Part shown: piece after piece, positions 37,072-46,115 of the stretch
Numbering within the stretch: position 1 is the stretch's first letter
Layout of the letters: each line of letters starts with the position of its first letter
Source of the DNA: Streptomyces tanashiensis
GTDB taxonomy: Bacteria; Actinomycetota; Actinomycetes; Streptomycetales; Streptomycetaceae
DNA: 64,000 nt
Direction of reading: 5' to 3'
Assembly: GCF_014648895.1 (NCBI RefSeq)
Contig: NZ_BMRZ01000003.1
Span: 372,001 to 436,000, forward strand
Made by a program: the position numbers and the translations under genes
Notes under the pieces: model-generated
The model's input: only the letters and a program-made list of their open reading frames with translations
Database searches by the model: none
Told to the model about the DNA's origin: nothing

Positions 37072-37869
37072 ATGGACACCACACCCCAGAAGATCGCGTT
37101 CCTCGGCCTCGGATCCATGGGCCTGCCGATGGCCCGCCGCCTGCTCGACGCCGGACATCTGCTGACCCTCTGGAACCGCACGGCCTCCAAGGCCGACGCC
37201 CTCGTCGCCGACGGCGCCGTCCGCGCCGCGACCCCCGCCGAGGCCGTCCGGGACGCCGACGTCGTCGTCACCATGCTCGCCGACCCGGCCGCCGCCCTCG
37301 CCGTCGCGGACGAGATGGTCCCCGCGCTGCGCCCCGGCACCCAGTGGATCGACACCTCGACGGTCGGCCCGGACACCGTCGCCGCCCTCGCCGCCCGGCT
37401 CCCCGCCGGGGTCACCCTGATCGACGCGCCCGTCATGGGCAGCGTCGACCGGGCGGCCACCGGCGAGCTGATGATCCTCGCGGGCGGCGACACCGCGCCC
37501 GTCGCCGCCGTCCTCGACCGGCTCGGGACGGTGACGCCCTGCGGCGGCCCGGGCGCGGGCGCCGCCCTCAAGCTCGTCCTCATCAACGCCGCCATCGGCG
37601 GGGTCGCCCTCGTCGCCGAGGCCCTCACGCTCGCCGGCGCGCTCGGCCTGCCCCGCGAGCTCGCGCTGCGCACCCTCGGCGCGGGCCCCCTCGCCGGCGC
37701 CGTCGGCCGGGCCACCGCCACCGGCTCGTACTTCCCGGTCGCCCTCGCCGCGAAGGACGTCGCCCTGGCCACGTCGTCGGCGAAGCTCCCCGTCCTGGAG
37801 GCGGTCCACGGCCTCCTGACCGCGGACCCGGCCCTCCTGGCCGAGGACCTGGCGGTGGTCGCCCGCTAG
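37072..37869 (+). CDS. NAD(P)-dependent beta-hydroxyacid dehydrogenase
   Basis: A 265-residue dehydrogenase of the 3-hydroxyisobutyrate/6-phosphogluconate family. It shows the dinucleotide site [12 protein letters not shown], the substrate motif [16 protein letters not shown], and the catalytic-lysine helix [12 protein letters not shown]. The substrate is not predictable; imine reductases also share this fold. It is divergent from the LysR gene. A tRNA-like element starts 63 bases downstream. Confidence 0.88.
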   Translation: MDTTPQKIAFLGLGSMGLPMARRLLDAGHLLTLWNRTASKADALVADGAVRAATPAEAVRDADVVVTMLADPAAALAVADEMVPALRPGTQWIDTSTVGPDTVAALAARLPAGVTLIDAPVMGSVDRAATGELMILAGGDTAPVAAVLDRLGTVTPCGGPGAGAALKLVLINAAIGGVALVAEALTLAGALGLPRELALRTLGAGPLAGAVGRATATGSYFPVALAAKDVALATSSAKLPVLEAVHGLLTADPALLAEDLAVVAR

Positions 37870-37931
37870 GGACCGTCCGGCGGGATCATGCGCCTAGAAT
37901 CCGGCGCAGCGGCGCCGCGCGCGGTGCCGCA

Positions 37932-38063
37932 GGGTGCGGGGCCGTGGCAGAGCGGTCCATCGCGGAGCTGGGCGGAGGAGGTCCCCGAAGCCCGGGGAGA
38001 GTGGGCGGTCGCCGGACCTGGCGGCCGTACCGCGCGGGTTCGAATCCCGTCGGCCCCGCACCC
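37932..38063 (+). other. tRNA-like element without a normal anticodon arm
   Basis: A perfect 13-bp helix (37932-37944 with 38051-38063, containing GCGGGGCCG) encloses a proper T-arm: stem GCGGG/CCCGT with loop TTCGAAT (38034-38050). The 5' side carries TGGCAGAGCGGT, like the D-arm of class II tRNAs. The 85 bases between hold hairpins (TCCCCG/CGGGGA, and GGTCGCC/GGCGGCC) but no stem with a 7-base loop carrying T33. It could be a degenerate or insertion-bearing tRNA, an unusual tRNA class, or a structured RNA. Confidence 0.5.
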
Positions 38064-38070
38064 GGCCCGG

Positions 38071-38162
38071 CTCCCTGATCCGGCCTGATCCTGCCTGTTC
38101 CGGCCTGTTTTGGCCTGATCCGGCTTGTTCCGGCCTGTTCCGGCCTGTTCCGGTCTGATCCG
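38071..38162. repeat. 10-bp tandem array, about nine units
   Basis: Nine consecutive 10-base units with consensus CGGCCTGTTC or CGGCCTGATC run in perfect register. They begin eight bases after the tRNA-like element and end twelve bases before the TetR stop. The period is close to one helical turn. It is not part of a coding region I can support. Confidence 0.9.
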
Positions 38163-38173
38163 AATGGCAGGCC

Positions 38174-38743
38174 CTAAGGGGCGTCCCCCCGCAGCAGCCG
38201 CAGGAAGTCGCGGAACGCGCCCGGCATGTCCACCGCCGACGGGTCCAGGAGCCACTGGTACTGGAGGCCGTCCATCACCGCCGTGAGCAGCGGCGCCGCC
38301 CGCTCCGGGGTGAGGCCGCCCGGCAGCCGCTCGCCGAACTCCAGCCGCAGGACGTCCGCCATGTTGGCCCGCACCTGCGCGTACCTCTCGGTGAAGAACT
38401 CCCGCGCCGGGTGCCCGTCGGTGACGCTCTCGCCGAGCAGCGCGGAGAACGTCTGTACGATCCCCGGCCGCATCGCGTTGTACTCGACGAGGGACTCCAG
38501 GAGGTCCAGCCGCCAGCCCTCGCGGTCCCGGCCCCCGCTGGTGTCCCAGCGGTCCCGCTCCTCCAGGACGGCGACGAGCAGCGCCTCCTTCGTCGGGAAG
38601 TAGTGCAGCAGCCCCTGCTGGGTCAGCCCGACGCGCTCGGCGACGGAGCCGAGGGTGGCGCCCCGGTAGCCGCGCTCGGCGATCACTTCGAGGGCGGCGC
38701 GCAGGATGTCCGCGCGCCGCTCCTCGCTCCTGGCCCGCACCAT
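38174..38743 (-). CDS. TetR-family transcriptional regulator
   Basis: A 189-residue TetR repressor: SEERRADILRAALEVIAERGYRGATLGSVAERVGLTQQGLLHYFPTKEALL is the DNA-binding region, followed by a ligand domain. ATG 38743 was chosen as the family-like start. It is divergent from the GH3 gene, and an inverted repeat in between (38825-38846) is the probable operator. The ligand is likely a sugar or glycoside related to the GH3 substrate (inferred). Confidence 0.92.
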   Translation of the reverse strand: MVRARSEERRADILRAALEVIAERGYRGATLGSVAERVGLTQQGLLHYFPTKEALLVAVLEERDRWDTSGGRDREGWRLDLLESLVEYNAMRPGIVQTFSALLGESVTDGHPAREFFTERYAQVRANMADVLRLEFGERLPGGLTPERAAPLLTAVMDGLQYQWLLDPSAVDMPGAFRDFLRLLRGDAP

Positions 38744-38824
38744 CGCCGTGGCCCCCTTTCGCAGGTTCGTCCGACAGGACCGTACCCCCTCGCCGTGGCG
38801 TTGAAGTAACAGAATGATTACGTA

Positions 38825-38846
38825 ACCTACCGATCTACAGGTAGGT
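38825..38846. promoter_or_regulatory. Probable TetR operator
   Basis: Arms ACCTACC and GGTAGGT, 7 bases each, flank 8 bases, with inner TACC...GGTA symmetry typical of TetR sites. It lies 82 bases from the tetR start and 56 from the GH3 start, where it can control both. Confidence 0.7.
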
Positions 38847-38901
38847 GGGTGCACGATGGGCGGCATCGGGGTCATCGGTACGTCAACGAGGAGGTACGGC
38901 C

Positions 38902-41361
38902 ATGGCGGAGACCAGCGCGGAGACCGTGAGGAACACGGTCGTCGAGACGGCGCTCGGCAAGCTCGACCTGGACGCCAAGACCCGGCTGCTCGCGGGCCAG
39001 GACATGTGGTCCCTGCCCGCCCTGCCGGAGATCGGCCTGAAGTCCCTGGTCATGTCCGACGGCCCCATCGGCGTCCGCGGCGTCCGCTGGACCGCCGACG
39101 ACCCGTCCGTCGCGCTCCCGTCCCCGACCGCCCTCGCCGCCGCCTGGGACCCCGCGCTCGCCCGCCGCGCCGGCCGGCTCCTCGCCCAGGAGGCCCGCCG
39201 CAAGGGCGTCCACGTCCTCCTCGCGCCCACGGTCAACCTGCACCGCACCCCGCTCGGCGGCCGCCACTTCGAGGCCTACAGCGAGGACCCGTACCTCACC
39301 GGCGCCATCGGCACCGGCTACGTCCAGGGCGTCCAGGACGGCGGCGTCGGCACCACCGTCAAGCACTACGTCGCCAACGACGCCGAGACCGACCGCTTCA
39401 CCGTCGACAACCGGATCGCCCCGCGCCCGCTCCGCGAGCTCTACCTCGCCCCCTTCGAGGCCATCGTCGAGAACGCCCACCCCTGGGGCATCATGACCGC
39501 CTACAACCAGGTCAACGGCGTGACGATGACCGAGCACCACCACCTCGTGAACGAGGTCCTGCGCGGCGAGTGGGGCTTCGACGGAATCAACGTCTCCGAC
39601 TGGATGGCCGCCCGGTCCACCACCGGCGACATCGCGGGCGGCCTCGACGTCGCCATGCCCGGCCCCGGCACCGTCTACGGCGCCGCCCTCGCCGCCGCCG
39701 TCCGCGCCGGCGAGGTCGAGGAGTCCGCCGTCGACACGGCCGTACGCAACGTCCTGCGGCTCGCCGCCCGCGTCGGCGCCCTCGAAGGCGCCCCGCCGGT
39801 TGTCACCGAGCACCCCGCCACCATCGACGGCGACGCCCTCGCCCGCGAGATCGCCCGCCGCGGCTTCGTCCTCGTGCGGAACGAGAACGGCGCCCTGCCC
39901 CTGAAGCCCGGCACCGTCGCCCTCTCCGGCGCGGCCGCCCGCGACGCCCGCGTCCTCGGCGGCGGCTCCGCCCAGGTCTTCCCCGACCACGTCGTCTCCC
40001 CGCTCGACGGCCTCACCGCCGCCCTGCCCGAGGGCGCTCTGACGTACACCGTCGGCGCCGACCCCAGCGAGGAACTCGCCCCCGCCGACCAGGGCTTCAC
40101 CCTCCGGGCCCGCTGCCGCGACGCCGAGGGCCGCCTCCTCGGCGAGGGCTCCCTGCCCAACGGCCAGGTCCAGTGGATCGGCGACGACCTCCCCGAGGGC
40201 GTCACCCACCAGACCCTCGCCTCCATCGAGGTCTTCGGCACCTTCACCCCGCGCGAGTCCGGCGAGCACGCCTTCGGCACCCGCGGCCTCGGCGCCTTCA
40301 CCCTCGCCGTCGCCGGCGAGACCCTCTTCGACGGCGCACAGGTCATGGGCCCCGAGACCGACCCCTTCGAGGCCTTCTTCGGCTCCCCGGTCGAGCGCGC
40401 CAAGGTCGTGCTCACCGCGGGCGAGACCGTCGAGGTCTCCCTGCTCCACACCCTCGACAAGGAGTTCGCGGCCCCGCTGCCGGCCGTCATGTTCTCCTTC
40501 GTCCACCTCGGTCCCCGCCGTGACCCCGACGAACTGATCGCCGAGGCAGTCGAGGCCGCCCGCGCCGCCGACACCGCCGTCGTGGTCGTCGCCACCACCG
40601 AGCGCGTCGAGTCCGAGGGCTTCGACCGCAAGGACCTCGCCCTCCCCGGCCGCCAGGACGACCTCGTCCGGGCCGTGGCCGCCGCCAACCCGAACACCGT
40701 CGTCGTCGTCAACGCCGGCTCCCCGGTCGAGCTGCCCTGGCGCGAGGACGTGGCCGCGATCCTGCTCAGCTGGTTCCCCGGCCAGGAGGGCGGCGCCGCC
40801 CTCGCCGACGTCCTCACCGGCGCCGAGGAGCCCGGCGGCCGCCTCCCCAGCACCTGGCCCGTCGCCCTCGCCGACGTCCCCGTCACCGAAGTCACCCCGA
40901 CCGACGGCGAACTGCACTACACCGAGGGCGTCTTCATCGGCTACCGCGCCTGGGACAAGGCCGGCGCCGTCCCCGCGTACCCCTTCGGCCACGGCCTCGG
41001 CTACACCCGCTGGTCGTACGACTCCCTGGTCGCGGCCCCGGACCGGGCCACCGTCCGGATCACCAACACCGGCGACCGGCCGGGCCGCGAGACCGTCCAG
41101 ATCTACCTGGCCCCGGTCGCGACCGTGTCGACCGGCGCGCCGAGCGCGACCGTCGAGCGCCCCGCCCGCTGGCTGGCCGGCTTCGCGAGCGTCGAGGCCG
41201 CGCCCGGTGAGACCGTCGAGACCGAGATCGCGCTGCCCCGCCGCGCCTTCGAGATCTGGGACGAGGAGAAGAACGGCTGGACCCTCGTCACCGGCGCCTA
41301 CGAGGTCGTCGCCGCCCACTCCCTCACGGACGCCCGCCTGACCGCCACCCTGGAGATCTGA
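38902..41361 (+). CDS. GH3 beta-glucosidase with PA14 domain
   Basis: An 819-residue glycoside hydrolase family 3 enzyme. The nucleophile is Asp233 in INVSDWMAA; substrate-binding Lys154-His155 (VKHYVANDAE) and the RTPLGGRHFEAYSEDP motif are present. Order: GH3 N-domain (about 20-300), GH3 C-domain interrupted by a PA14-like insert (about 390-540), then a fibronectin-III-like tail. No signal peptide, so it likely acts on imported oligosaccharides in the cytosol. GAGGAGG lies 7 bases before ATG 38902. Divergent from TetR. Confidence 0.93.
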   Translation: MAETSAETVRNTVVETALGKLDLDAKTRLLAGQDMWSLPALPEIGLKSLVMSDGPIGVRGVRWTADDPSVALPSPTALAAAWDPALARRAGRLLAQEARRKGVHVLLAPTVNLHRTPLGGRHFEAYSEDPYLTGAIGTGYVQGVQDGGVGTTVKHYVANDAETDRFTVDNRIAPRPLRELYLAPFEAIVENAHPWGIMTAYNQVNGVTMTEHHHLVNEVLRGEWGFDGINVSDWMAARSTTGDIAGGLDVAMPGPGTVYGAALAAAVRAGEVEESAVDTAVRNVLRLAARVGALEGAPPVVTEHPATIDGDALAREIARRGFVLVRNENGALPLKPGTVALSGAAARDARVLGGGSAQVFPDHVVSPLDGLTAALPEGALTYTVGADPSEELAPADQGFTLRARCRDAEGRLLGEGSLPNGQVQWIGDDLPEGVTHQTLASIEVFGTFTPRESGEHAFGTRGLGAFTLAVAGETLFDGAQVMGPETDPFEAFFGSPVERAKVVLTAGETVEVSLLHTLDKEFAAPLPAVMFSFVHLGPRRDPDELIAEAVEAARAADTAVVVVATTERVESEGFDRKDLALPGRQDDLVRAVAAANPNTVVVVNAGSPVELPWREDVAAILLSWFPGQEGGAALADVLTGAEEPGGRLPSTWPVALADVPVTEVTPTDGELHYTEGVFIGYRAWDKAGAVPAYPFGHGLGYTRWSYDSLVAAPDRATVRITNTGDRPGRETVQIYLAPVATVSTGAPSATVERPARWLAGFASVEAAPGETVETEIALPRRAFEIWDEEKNGWTLVTGAYEVVAAHSLTDARLTATLEI

Positions 41362-41385
41362 CCTCCCGGGATCCCCGTGAACCGG

Positions 41386-41417
41386 CCCCGGGGCGGCACC
41401 TGACAACCGCCCCGGGG
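41386..41417. terminator. Convergent terminator hairpin
   Basis: A perfect 11-bp stem CCCCGGGGCGG/CCGCCCCGGGG with a 10-base loop lies between the GH3 stop and the minus-strand lipoprotein stop at 41422. Confidence 0.82.
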
Positions 41418-41421
41418 TCCC

Positions 41422-42315
41422 TCACTCCTTCGTGATCCGCCGGTACGCGAGCTCCGCGAGCCGCGCCTGCCCGTCCTTGCTCGGATGGAACCAGTCCCAG
41501 GGGCTCAACTGCCCGCCGTCGAAGCGGAACCCGAAGACCGCCCCGCCGTCGTACCGGCAGCGCGCGTCCTTCGCGCAGACCTCCTCCAGGACCTCGTTGT
41601 ACGCCACCACCCGGTCCCGCACCGCCGCCCGCCGCCGCTCGGCCGCCGGACCCAGGTCCTCCGCGTCCGCCAGCATCGCGCCGCAGATCCCCAACTTCCA
41701 CACCTGGAGCCCCATCGGGCTCACCCGCCCCGTCGACCACAGGTGCTTCAGGTCCGGCACGCTCGCCACGTACACCTGCGCCTTCGGCGCGCCCGCCCGC
41801 AGCCGGGCGAGGGCCGTCTCGAAGGAGGCCCGGAAGTCGGCGACCGGGGTCATGAGGTCCGGAGTGGCCCGGCAGGCGTCGTTCGCCCCCATCATCACCG
41901 TCACGAGCTCGGGCTTCTCGGCGGCCGCCCCGGCCATCTGCTCCGGGAGCTCCGCCATCCGCGCCCCCGTCCGGGCCAGGTTCCAACTGCGGGTGGCCAC
42001 CTTCTCCGGGCCGAGCAGCCGCAGTGCCAGACTGTTGACGGCGGTGTCCGTCCCGGTCGCCCACGACACCTCGGGGCAGTCCGTGAGGACGGAGCACGCG
42101 TCGAAGGCGCGGGTCACGGAGTCACCGACGGCCGCGACGGAGGCGGGGGAGACGTCCCACGGGGGCGTGGGGCTCGGGGTCGGGCGCACGGTCGGCCGGG
42201 CGCTCGGAGCCGCCGCCTCCGGATCCCCCGCCGTGCAGCCGGAGAGCACACCGCCGCACAGCAGCGCGGCCGTCGCGGCGGCGACAGCGGTACGGAATCG
42301 GCGTCGGCCGCGCAT
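41422..42315 (-). CDS. SGNH/GDSL-family hydrolase lipoprotein
   Basis: A 297-residue exported lipoprotein: an Arg-rich start, hydrophobic core and lipobox LSGC (Cys about 29), then a Pro/Thr linker and the SGNH fold. Catalytic blocks are visible as AVGDSVTRAF (Ser), MMGANDAC (Asn) and DWFHPSKDGQ (Asp and His). It probably hydrolyses an ester on a lipid or polysaccharide at the cell surface. ATG 42315 was chosen because it gives the signal peptide directly. Confidence 0.9.
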   Translation of the reverse strand: MRGRRRFRTAVAAATAALLCGGVLSGCTAGDPEAAAPSARPTVRPTPSPTPPWDVSPASVAAVGDSVTRAFDACSVLTDCPEVSWATGTDTAVNSLALRLLGPEKVATRSWNLARTGARMAELPEQMAGAAAEKPELVTVMMGANDACRATPDLMTPVADFRASFETALARLRAGAPKAQVYVASVPDLKHLWSTGRVSPMGLQVWKLGICGAMLADAEDLGPAAERRRAAVRDRVVAYNEVLEEVCAKDARCRYDGGAVFGFRFDGGQLSPWDWFHPSKDGQARLAELAYRRITKE

Positions 42316-42574
42316 CCCCGGCCCCTCCTTCGGCGTCCTGGCGGGTGAAAGCTTCGTGTTCACCCGCCCCCGGACCGACCGTACGTCACACCGATGACGG
42401 TGCGGCACGGTAGCTTTTCCCCCGTCGAACCAGAGGCGCCATCGCCGACCGGCTCCGGTAAATTACATCACGTCACATGCTGTCCCCTTTTTGAGGGTTT
42501 GCGATGTTCTGCTCCTGATGCTGTTTACTGAGGCCGCTGGGCAAGGCGAACCTCGTCCCACACTGGAGGTCCCG

Positions 42575-43069
42575 GTGACGACACGTGGAGTCCTGTACGT
42601 ACACTCCGCACCGCGCGCGCTGTGCCCGCACGTCGAATGGGCGGTCGCGGGCGTCCTCGGTGCGAGGGTCCAGCTCGACTGGATCCGCCAGCCGGCGTCC
42701 CCCGGCACCTGGAGAGCCGAGTTCTCCTGGCAGGGCCAGACCGGCACCGCCTCCAAGCTCGCCTCCGCGCTCCGCGGCTGGCAGATGCTCCGCTTCGAGG
42801 TCACCGCGGAACCCTGCCCGACCGCCGAGGGCGAGCGCTACAGCGCCACCCCCGACCTGGGCATCTTCCATGCCGTCACCGGCATGCACGGGGACATCCT
42901 GATCCCCGAGGACCGGCTGCGGGCCGCCCTCGCGCGCTCCGCGCAGGGCGAGACCCAGCTGGAGGCGGAGATCGCCAAGCTGCTCGGAAAGCCCTGGGAC
43001 GACGAGCTGGAACCCTTCCGGTACGCCGGTGAGGGCGCCCCCGTCCGCTGGCTGCACCAGGTCGTCTGA
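42575..43069 (+). CDS. DUF3145 protein
   Basis: A 164-residue protein whose start TTRGVLYVHSAPRALCPHVEWAVAGVLG identifies the actinomycete DUF3145 family, of unknown function. GTG 42575 is preceded by GGAGG with a five-base spacer; a longer reading from 42491 lacks such a site. The family gene is conserved close to the fatty-acid operon in streptomycetes, as here, but no role is established. Confidence 0.9.
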   Translation: MTTRGVLYVHSAPRALCPHVEWAVAGVLGARVQLDWIRQPASPGTWRAEFSWQGQTGTASKLASALRGWQMLRFEVTAEPCPTAEGERYSATPDLGIFHAVTGMHGDILIPEDRLRAALARSAQGETQLEAEIAKLLGKPWDDELEPFRYAGEGAPVRWLHQVV

Positions 43070-43134
43070 CGCCCTCCACCGGCAGGTTGTAGATTCCGCC
43101 CGGGCGCGCAGGGGGCGCGCCGGGTGGGAGAGAA

Positions 43135-44670
43135 GTGACGCGTGACGGTACAGCGGGCGCCGCGTTCGGCGCGGCGGCGGTCTTTATGGGGGCAGGCGTC
43201 GTCGCCGGATCCTGGCCGACGGGCTGGGCGGCCCTCCTGTGCGCCCTCGTCTGCGGGGCGCTGGGCGCGACGCTCCTCGCGGTGCGGCGGCGCGGTACGG
43301 CCTCCGGGGCCACGGAGGAGGTACGGGACGCGGCGCCGGGCCTCGCCAGGAAGGACGTGAGACCGGACGGGAAGGCCGCGCGGCCCGGCCGGTCCTCGCT
43401 CGTGGCCGCCGCCGTGGTCTGGGTGCTCGCCCTCCTCGCGGGCGGCGTCTGGGCGCTCACGGCCGGGGACGACGACACGGACGACACCGAGGCGGCGGGC
43501 AAGGGGCCCGCGAGACCCTCCGCCACCGCGTCCGCCTCCCTGGACGCCCGTCCCGCCGTGGCATGGACCGTCCCGCCCGTGGGCCAGGTCGGCGACGAGT
43601 CCGTCGGCTACTGGGGACTCGGCACCACCGTCGTCCAGGGCCGGATCGACGGACTGTTCGCGTACGACGCCGCCGACGGCCGCGTCCGGTGGAGCGTGCC
43701 CGCGCCGACCCGCGAAGCCCTGTGCGCGATGACCCAGGACACCGAGGAGGGCGTCGGGCTCATGGCGTACGGACGCCACGACAAGCCCTGCGCGACCCTG
43801 CTCGCCGTCCGCGTCTCCGACGGCAAGGTCCTGTGGAAGCGGAGCATCGGCGGCGACGGCCTCACCGACAACGGGCGGCCCCTCGCCGTCGGCGGCACCA
43901 CCGCGGTCGGCGCCGAGGACGGAGCCGTACGGGCCAGGTCCACCGAGACCGGGGAACAGCGCTGGCAGCGCAAGCTCGGCAAGGACTGCGCGACCCTCGC
44001 CGTGGACGCCGACGCCGGCCGCACCCTCCTCGTCGAGCAGTGCGGCAAAGGGGCGAAGCTCCTCGCCCTGGACACCCGTACCGGCGCCCAGCGGTGGGCC
44101 CGCGACCTGCCCGTCGAGTCGAAGGCCACGACGGCGGTGGTCTCCGTCTCCCCGGTCGTCCTCGCGGTCGACGAGGCGGACGCCCGGGGCACCCACGCCT
44201 TCCTGGGCTTCGACGACAAGGGCGCCCCGACCGTGACCGTGCCGCTCTCCGGACCGGACGGGACGCTCTCGGCCCCCGACGGCGTCGGCGACGGCGACGC
44301 CCACGTGCCCGTCGTCCACGACGGCCTCCTGGTCACGCTCGCCGAACGGGAGTCGCTGGTGCCCGACAACGTCGTCGCGTACTCCCTCCAGGACGGCCGG
44401 AAGACGTGGTCGTACCACGCGGAGTCCCAGACGATGGCGCTGGCGGCGGAGCCGGACGGCGCCCGCGTGGCCGTCCTGGAGAACCAAGGCAACGGCAGGA
44501 TCACCCTGCTCGACCGCACGACGGGCAAGCCCGGCACCCGCATCGAACCGGACACGGGCAAGCCCGTGGGGATCTCCATCTACCCCGAACTCGTCCCCGT
44601 CACGGGCGGCCACGTCGTCCTCAACCAGATCCTCATGCACGCGGAACCGGCGGCCTTCGCCCTCCGCTGA
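43135..44670 (+). CDS. PQQ-propeller membrane protein
   Basis: A 511-residue protein beginning at GTG 43135 (GGGAGAG upstream). Two N-terminal membrane helices (about 8-48 region and 88-108) precede an extracellular beta-propeller of PQQ/pyrrolo-quinoline-type repeats with recurrent LLAVRVSDGKVLWKR- and LLALDTRTGAQRWARD-like blades. No dehydrogenase active-site residues are visible, so it is more likely a binding or sensing scaffold than an enzyme. Confidence 0.85.
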   Translation: MTRDGTAGAAFGAAAVFMGAGVVAGSWPTGWAALLCALVCGALGATLLAVRRRGTASGATEEVRDAAPGLARKDVRPDGKAARPGRSSLVAAAVVWVLALLAGGVWALTAGDDDTDDTEAAGKGPARPSATASASLDARPAVAWTVPPVGQVGDESVGYWGLGTTVVQGRIDGLFAYDAADGRVRWSVPAPTREALCAMTQDTEEGVGLMAYGRHDKPCATLLAVRVSDGKVLWKRSIGGDGLTDNGRPLAVGGTTAVGAEDGAVRARSTETGEQRWQRKLGKDCATLAVDADAGRTLLVEQCGKGAKLLALDTRTGAQRWARDLPVESKATTAVVSVSPVVLAVDEADARGTHAFLGFDDKGAPTVTVPLSGPDGTLSAPDGVGDGDAHVPVVHDGLLVTLAERESLVPDNVVAYSLQDGRKTWSYHAESQTMALAAEPDGARVAVLENQGNGRITLLDRTTGKPGTRIEPDTGKPVGISIYPELVPVTGGHVVLNQILMHAEPAAFALR

Positions 44671-44681
44671 CCCCACGAGAA

Positions 44682-44710
44682 AGGCCCACCCCCGAACAGG
44701 GGGTGGGCCT
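44682..44710 (+). terminator. Terminator after the PQQ-propeller gene
   Basis: A perfect 12-bp stem AGGCCCACCCCC/GGGGGTGGGCCT with a 5-base loop follows the stop by 11 bases. Confidence 0.92.
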
Positions 44711-44716
44711 CACGCA

Positions 44717-44767
44717 CCTGAACGGCGAGGCCCGCCCCCGTGCTGGGAGCGGGCCTCACCGTTCAGG
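44717..44767 (-). terminator. Terminator of the fab operon
   Basis: A long hairpin: outer 9 bp (CCTGAACGG with CCGTTCAGG), one mismatch, then 9 bp (GAGGCCCGC with GCGGGCCTC). It lies just beyond the fabF stop at 44774 on the minus strand and back-to-back with the preceding terminator. Confidence 0.88.
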
Positions 44768-44773
44768 CGCGAA

Positions 44774-46036
44774 TCAGACCGTACGGAACGCCAGCACCAC
44801 GTTGTGGCCGCCGAAGCCGAACGAGTTGTTGATCGCGGCGATCGTGCCCTGCGGGAGCTCGCGGGGCTCGTTGCGGACGATGTCCGCCTCGACCTCCGGG
44901 TCCAGGTCGTCGACGTTGATCGTCGGCGGGGCCAGGCGGTTGTGGAGCGCCAGGACCGTCGCGACGGTCTCGATGCCGCCCGCGCCGCCCAGGAGGTGAC
45001 CGGTCATCGACTTCGTCGCGGAGATCGCGACGTGGTCCAGGTCGTCGCCCAGGACCTTCCGCAGCGCCTTGATCTCGGCGACGTCGCCCTGCGGCGTCGA
45101 CGTGGCGTGCGCGTTGAGGTGGACGACCTCGGACGGCTTGAGGTCCGTCGAGTCCAGCAGGTTCTGCATCGCGGCGGCGATGCCCCGGCCGGTCGGCTCG
45201 GGCTGCGCGATGTGGTGGCTGTCGGCCGACAGGCCCTGGCCCAGCACCTCGCAGTAGATGCGGGCGCCGCGCGCCTTCGCGTGCTCCTCGGACTCCAGGA
45301 TCACGACACCGGCGCCCTCGCCGAGCACGAAGCCGTCGCGGCCGGTGTCGTAGGGACGCGAGGCCTTCGTCGGCTCGTCGTTGTTCTTGGACATCGCCAT
45401 CATGTTGGCGAAGGCGGCGATCGGCAGCGGGTGGATCGCGGCCTCGGTACCGCCGGCGACGACCACGTCGGCACGGCCGGTACGGATCATCTCGACGGCG
45501 TAGCCGATCGCCTCGGCACCCGACGCGCACGCGGAGACGGGGGTGTGGACGCCCGCCCGGGCGTTCACCTCCAGGCCCACGTTCGCGGAGGGGCTGTTCG
45601 GCATGAGCATGGGAACGGTGTGCGGGGAGACGCGGCGTACGCCCTTCTCCTTCAGCACGTCGTACTGGTCGAGCAGCGTGGTGACACCGCCGATGCCGGA
45701 GGCGATGACGGAACCGAGCCGCTCGGGCACGATCTTCTCGTCCTCGCCGGCCGGGCCGGTGTAGCCCGCGTCGGCCCAGGCCTCACGGGCCGCGATCAGC
45801 GCGAACTGCGCCGAGCGGTCCAGCTTGCGGGCCAGCGGGCGGGGCAGCACGTCGCCGGGGTCGACCGCGGCGAGCGCCGCGATCTTGACGGGCAGTTCGG
45901 CGAAGCGCTCGCCCTCAAGGGGCTTGACGCCGGAGCGTCCCGCGATCAGACCTTCCCAGGTCGATGCGGAGTCGCCACCCAGCGGTGTGGTTGCGCCGAG
46001 ACCGGTGACGACCACGGTGCGATTGGTCGAGCTCAC
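44774..46036 (-). CDS. fabF: 3-oxoacyl-ACP synthase II
   Basis: A 420-residue KAS II that elongates acyl-ACP with malonyl-ACP in primary fatty-acid synthesis. Catalytic Cys170 (VSACASG), His310 (NAHATSTPQGD), Lys342 and His347 (TKSMTGHLLG) are all present. It is the last gene of fabD-fabH-acpP-fabF; GTG 46036 begins 80 bases after acpP. It ends in a strong terminator. The second ketosynthase at 6209 is clearly diverged from it. Confidence 0.97.
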   Translation of the reverse strand: MSSTNRTVVVTGLGATTPLGGDSASTWEGLIAGRSGVKPLEGERFAELPVKIAALAAVDPGDVLPRPLARKLDRSAQFALIAAREAWADAGYTGPAGEDEKIVPERLGSVIASGIGGVTTLLDQYDVLKEKGVRRVSPHTVPMLMPNSPSANVGLEVNARAGVHTPVSACASGAEAIGYAVEMIRTGRADVVVAGGTEAAIHPLPIAAFANMMAMSKNNDEPTKASRPYDTGRDGFVLGEGAGVVILESEEHAKARGARIYCEVLGQGLSADSHHIAQPEPTGRGIAAAMQNLLDSTDLKPSEVVHLNAHATSTPQGDVAEIKALRKVLGDDLDHVAISATKSMTGHLLGGAGGIETVATVLALHNRLAPPTINVDDLDPEVEADIVRNEPRELPQGTIAAINNSFGFGGHNVVLAFRTV

Positions 46037-46115
46037 AGGAATTCTTTCTCCACGTGTGTGATGGTCGAAGTACGGCGCCACCGCCGGGTGGCGAACCGAG
46101 TCAGCGGGGACCGAA

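Noticed and set aside
37932..38063. Selenocysteine tRNA (selC)
   Set aside because: No TCA anticodon in a 7-base loop and no long D-stem with the known selC pattern were found.
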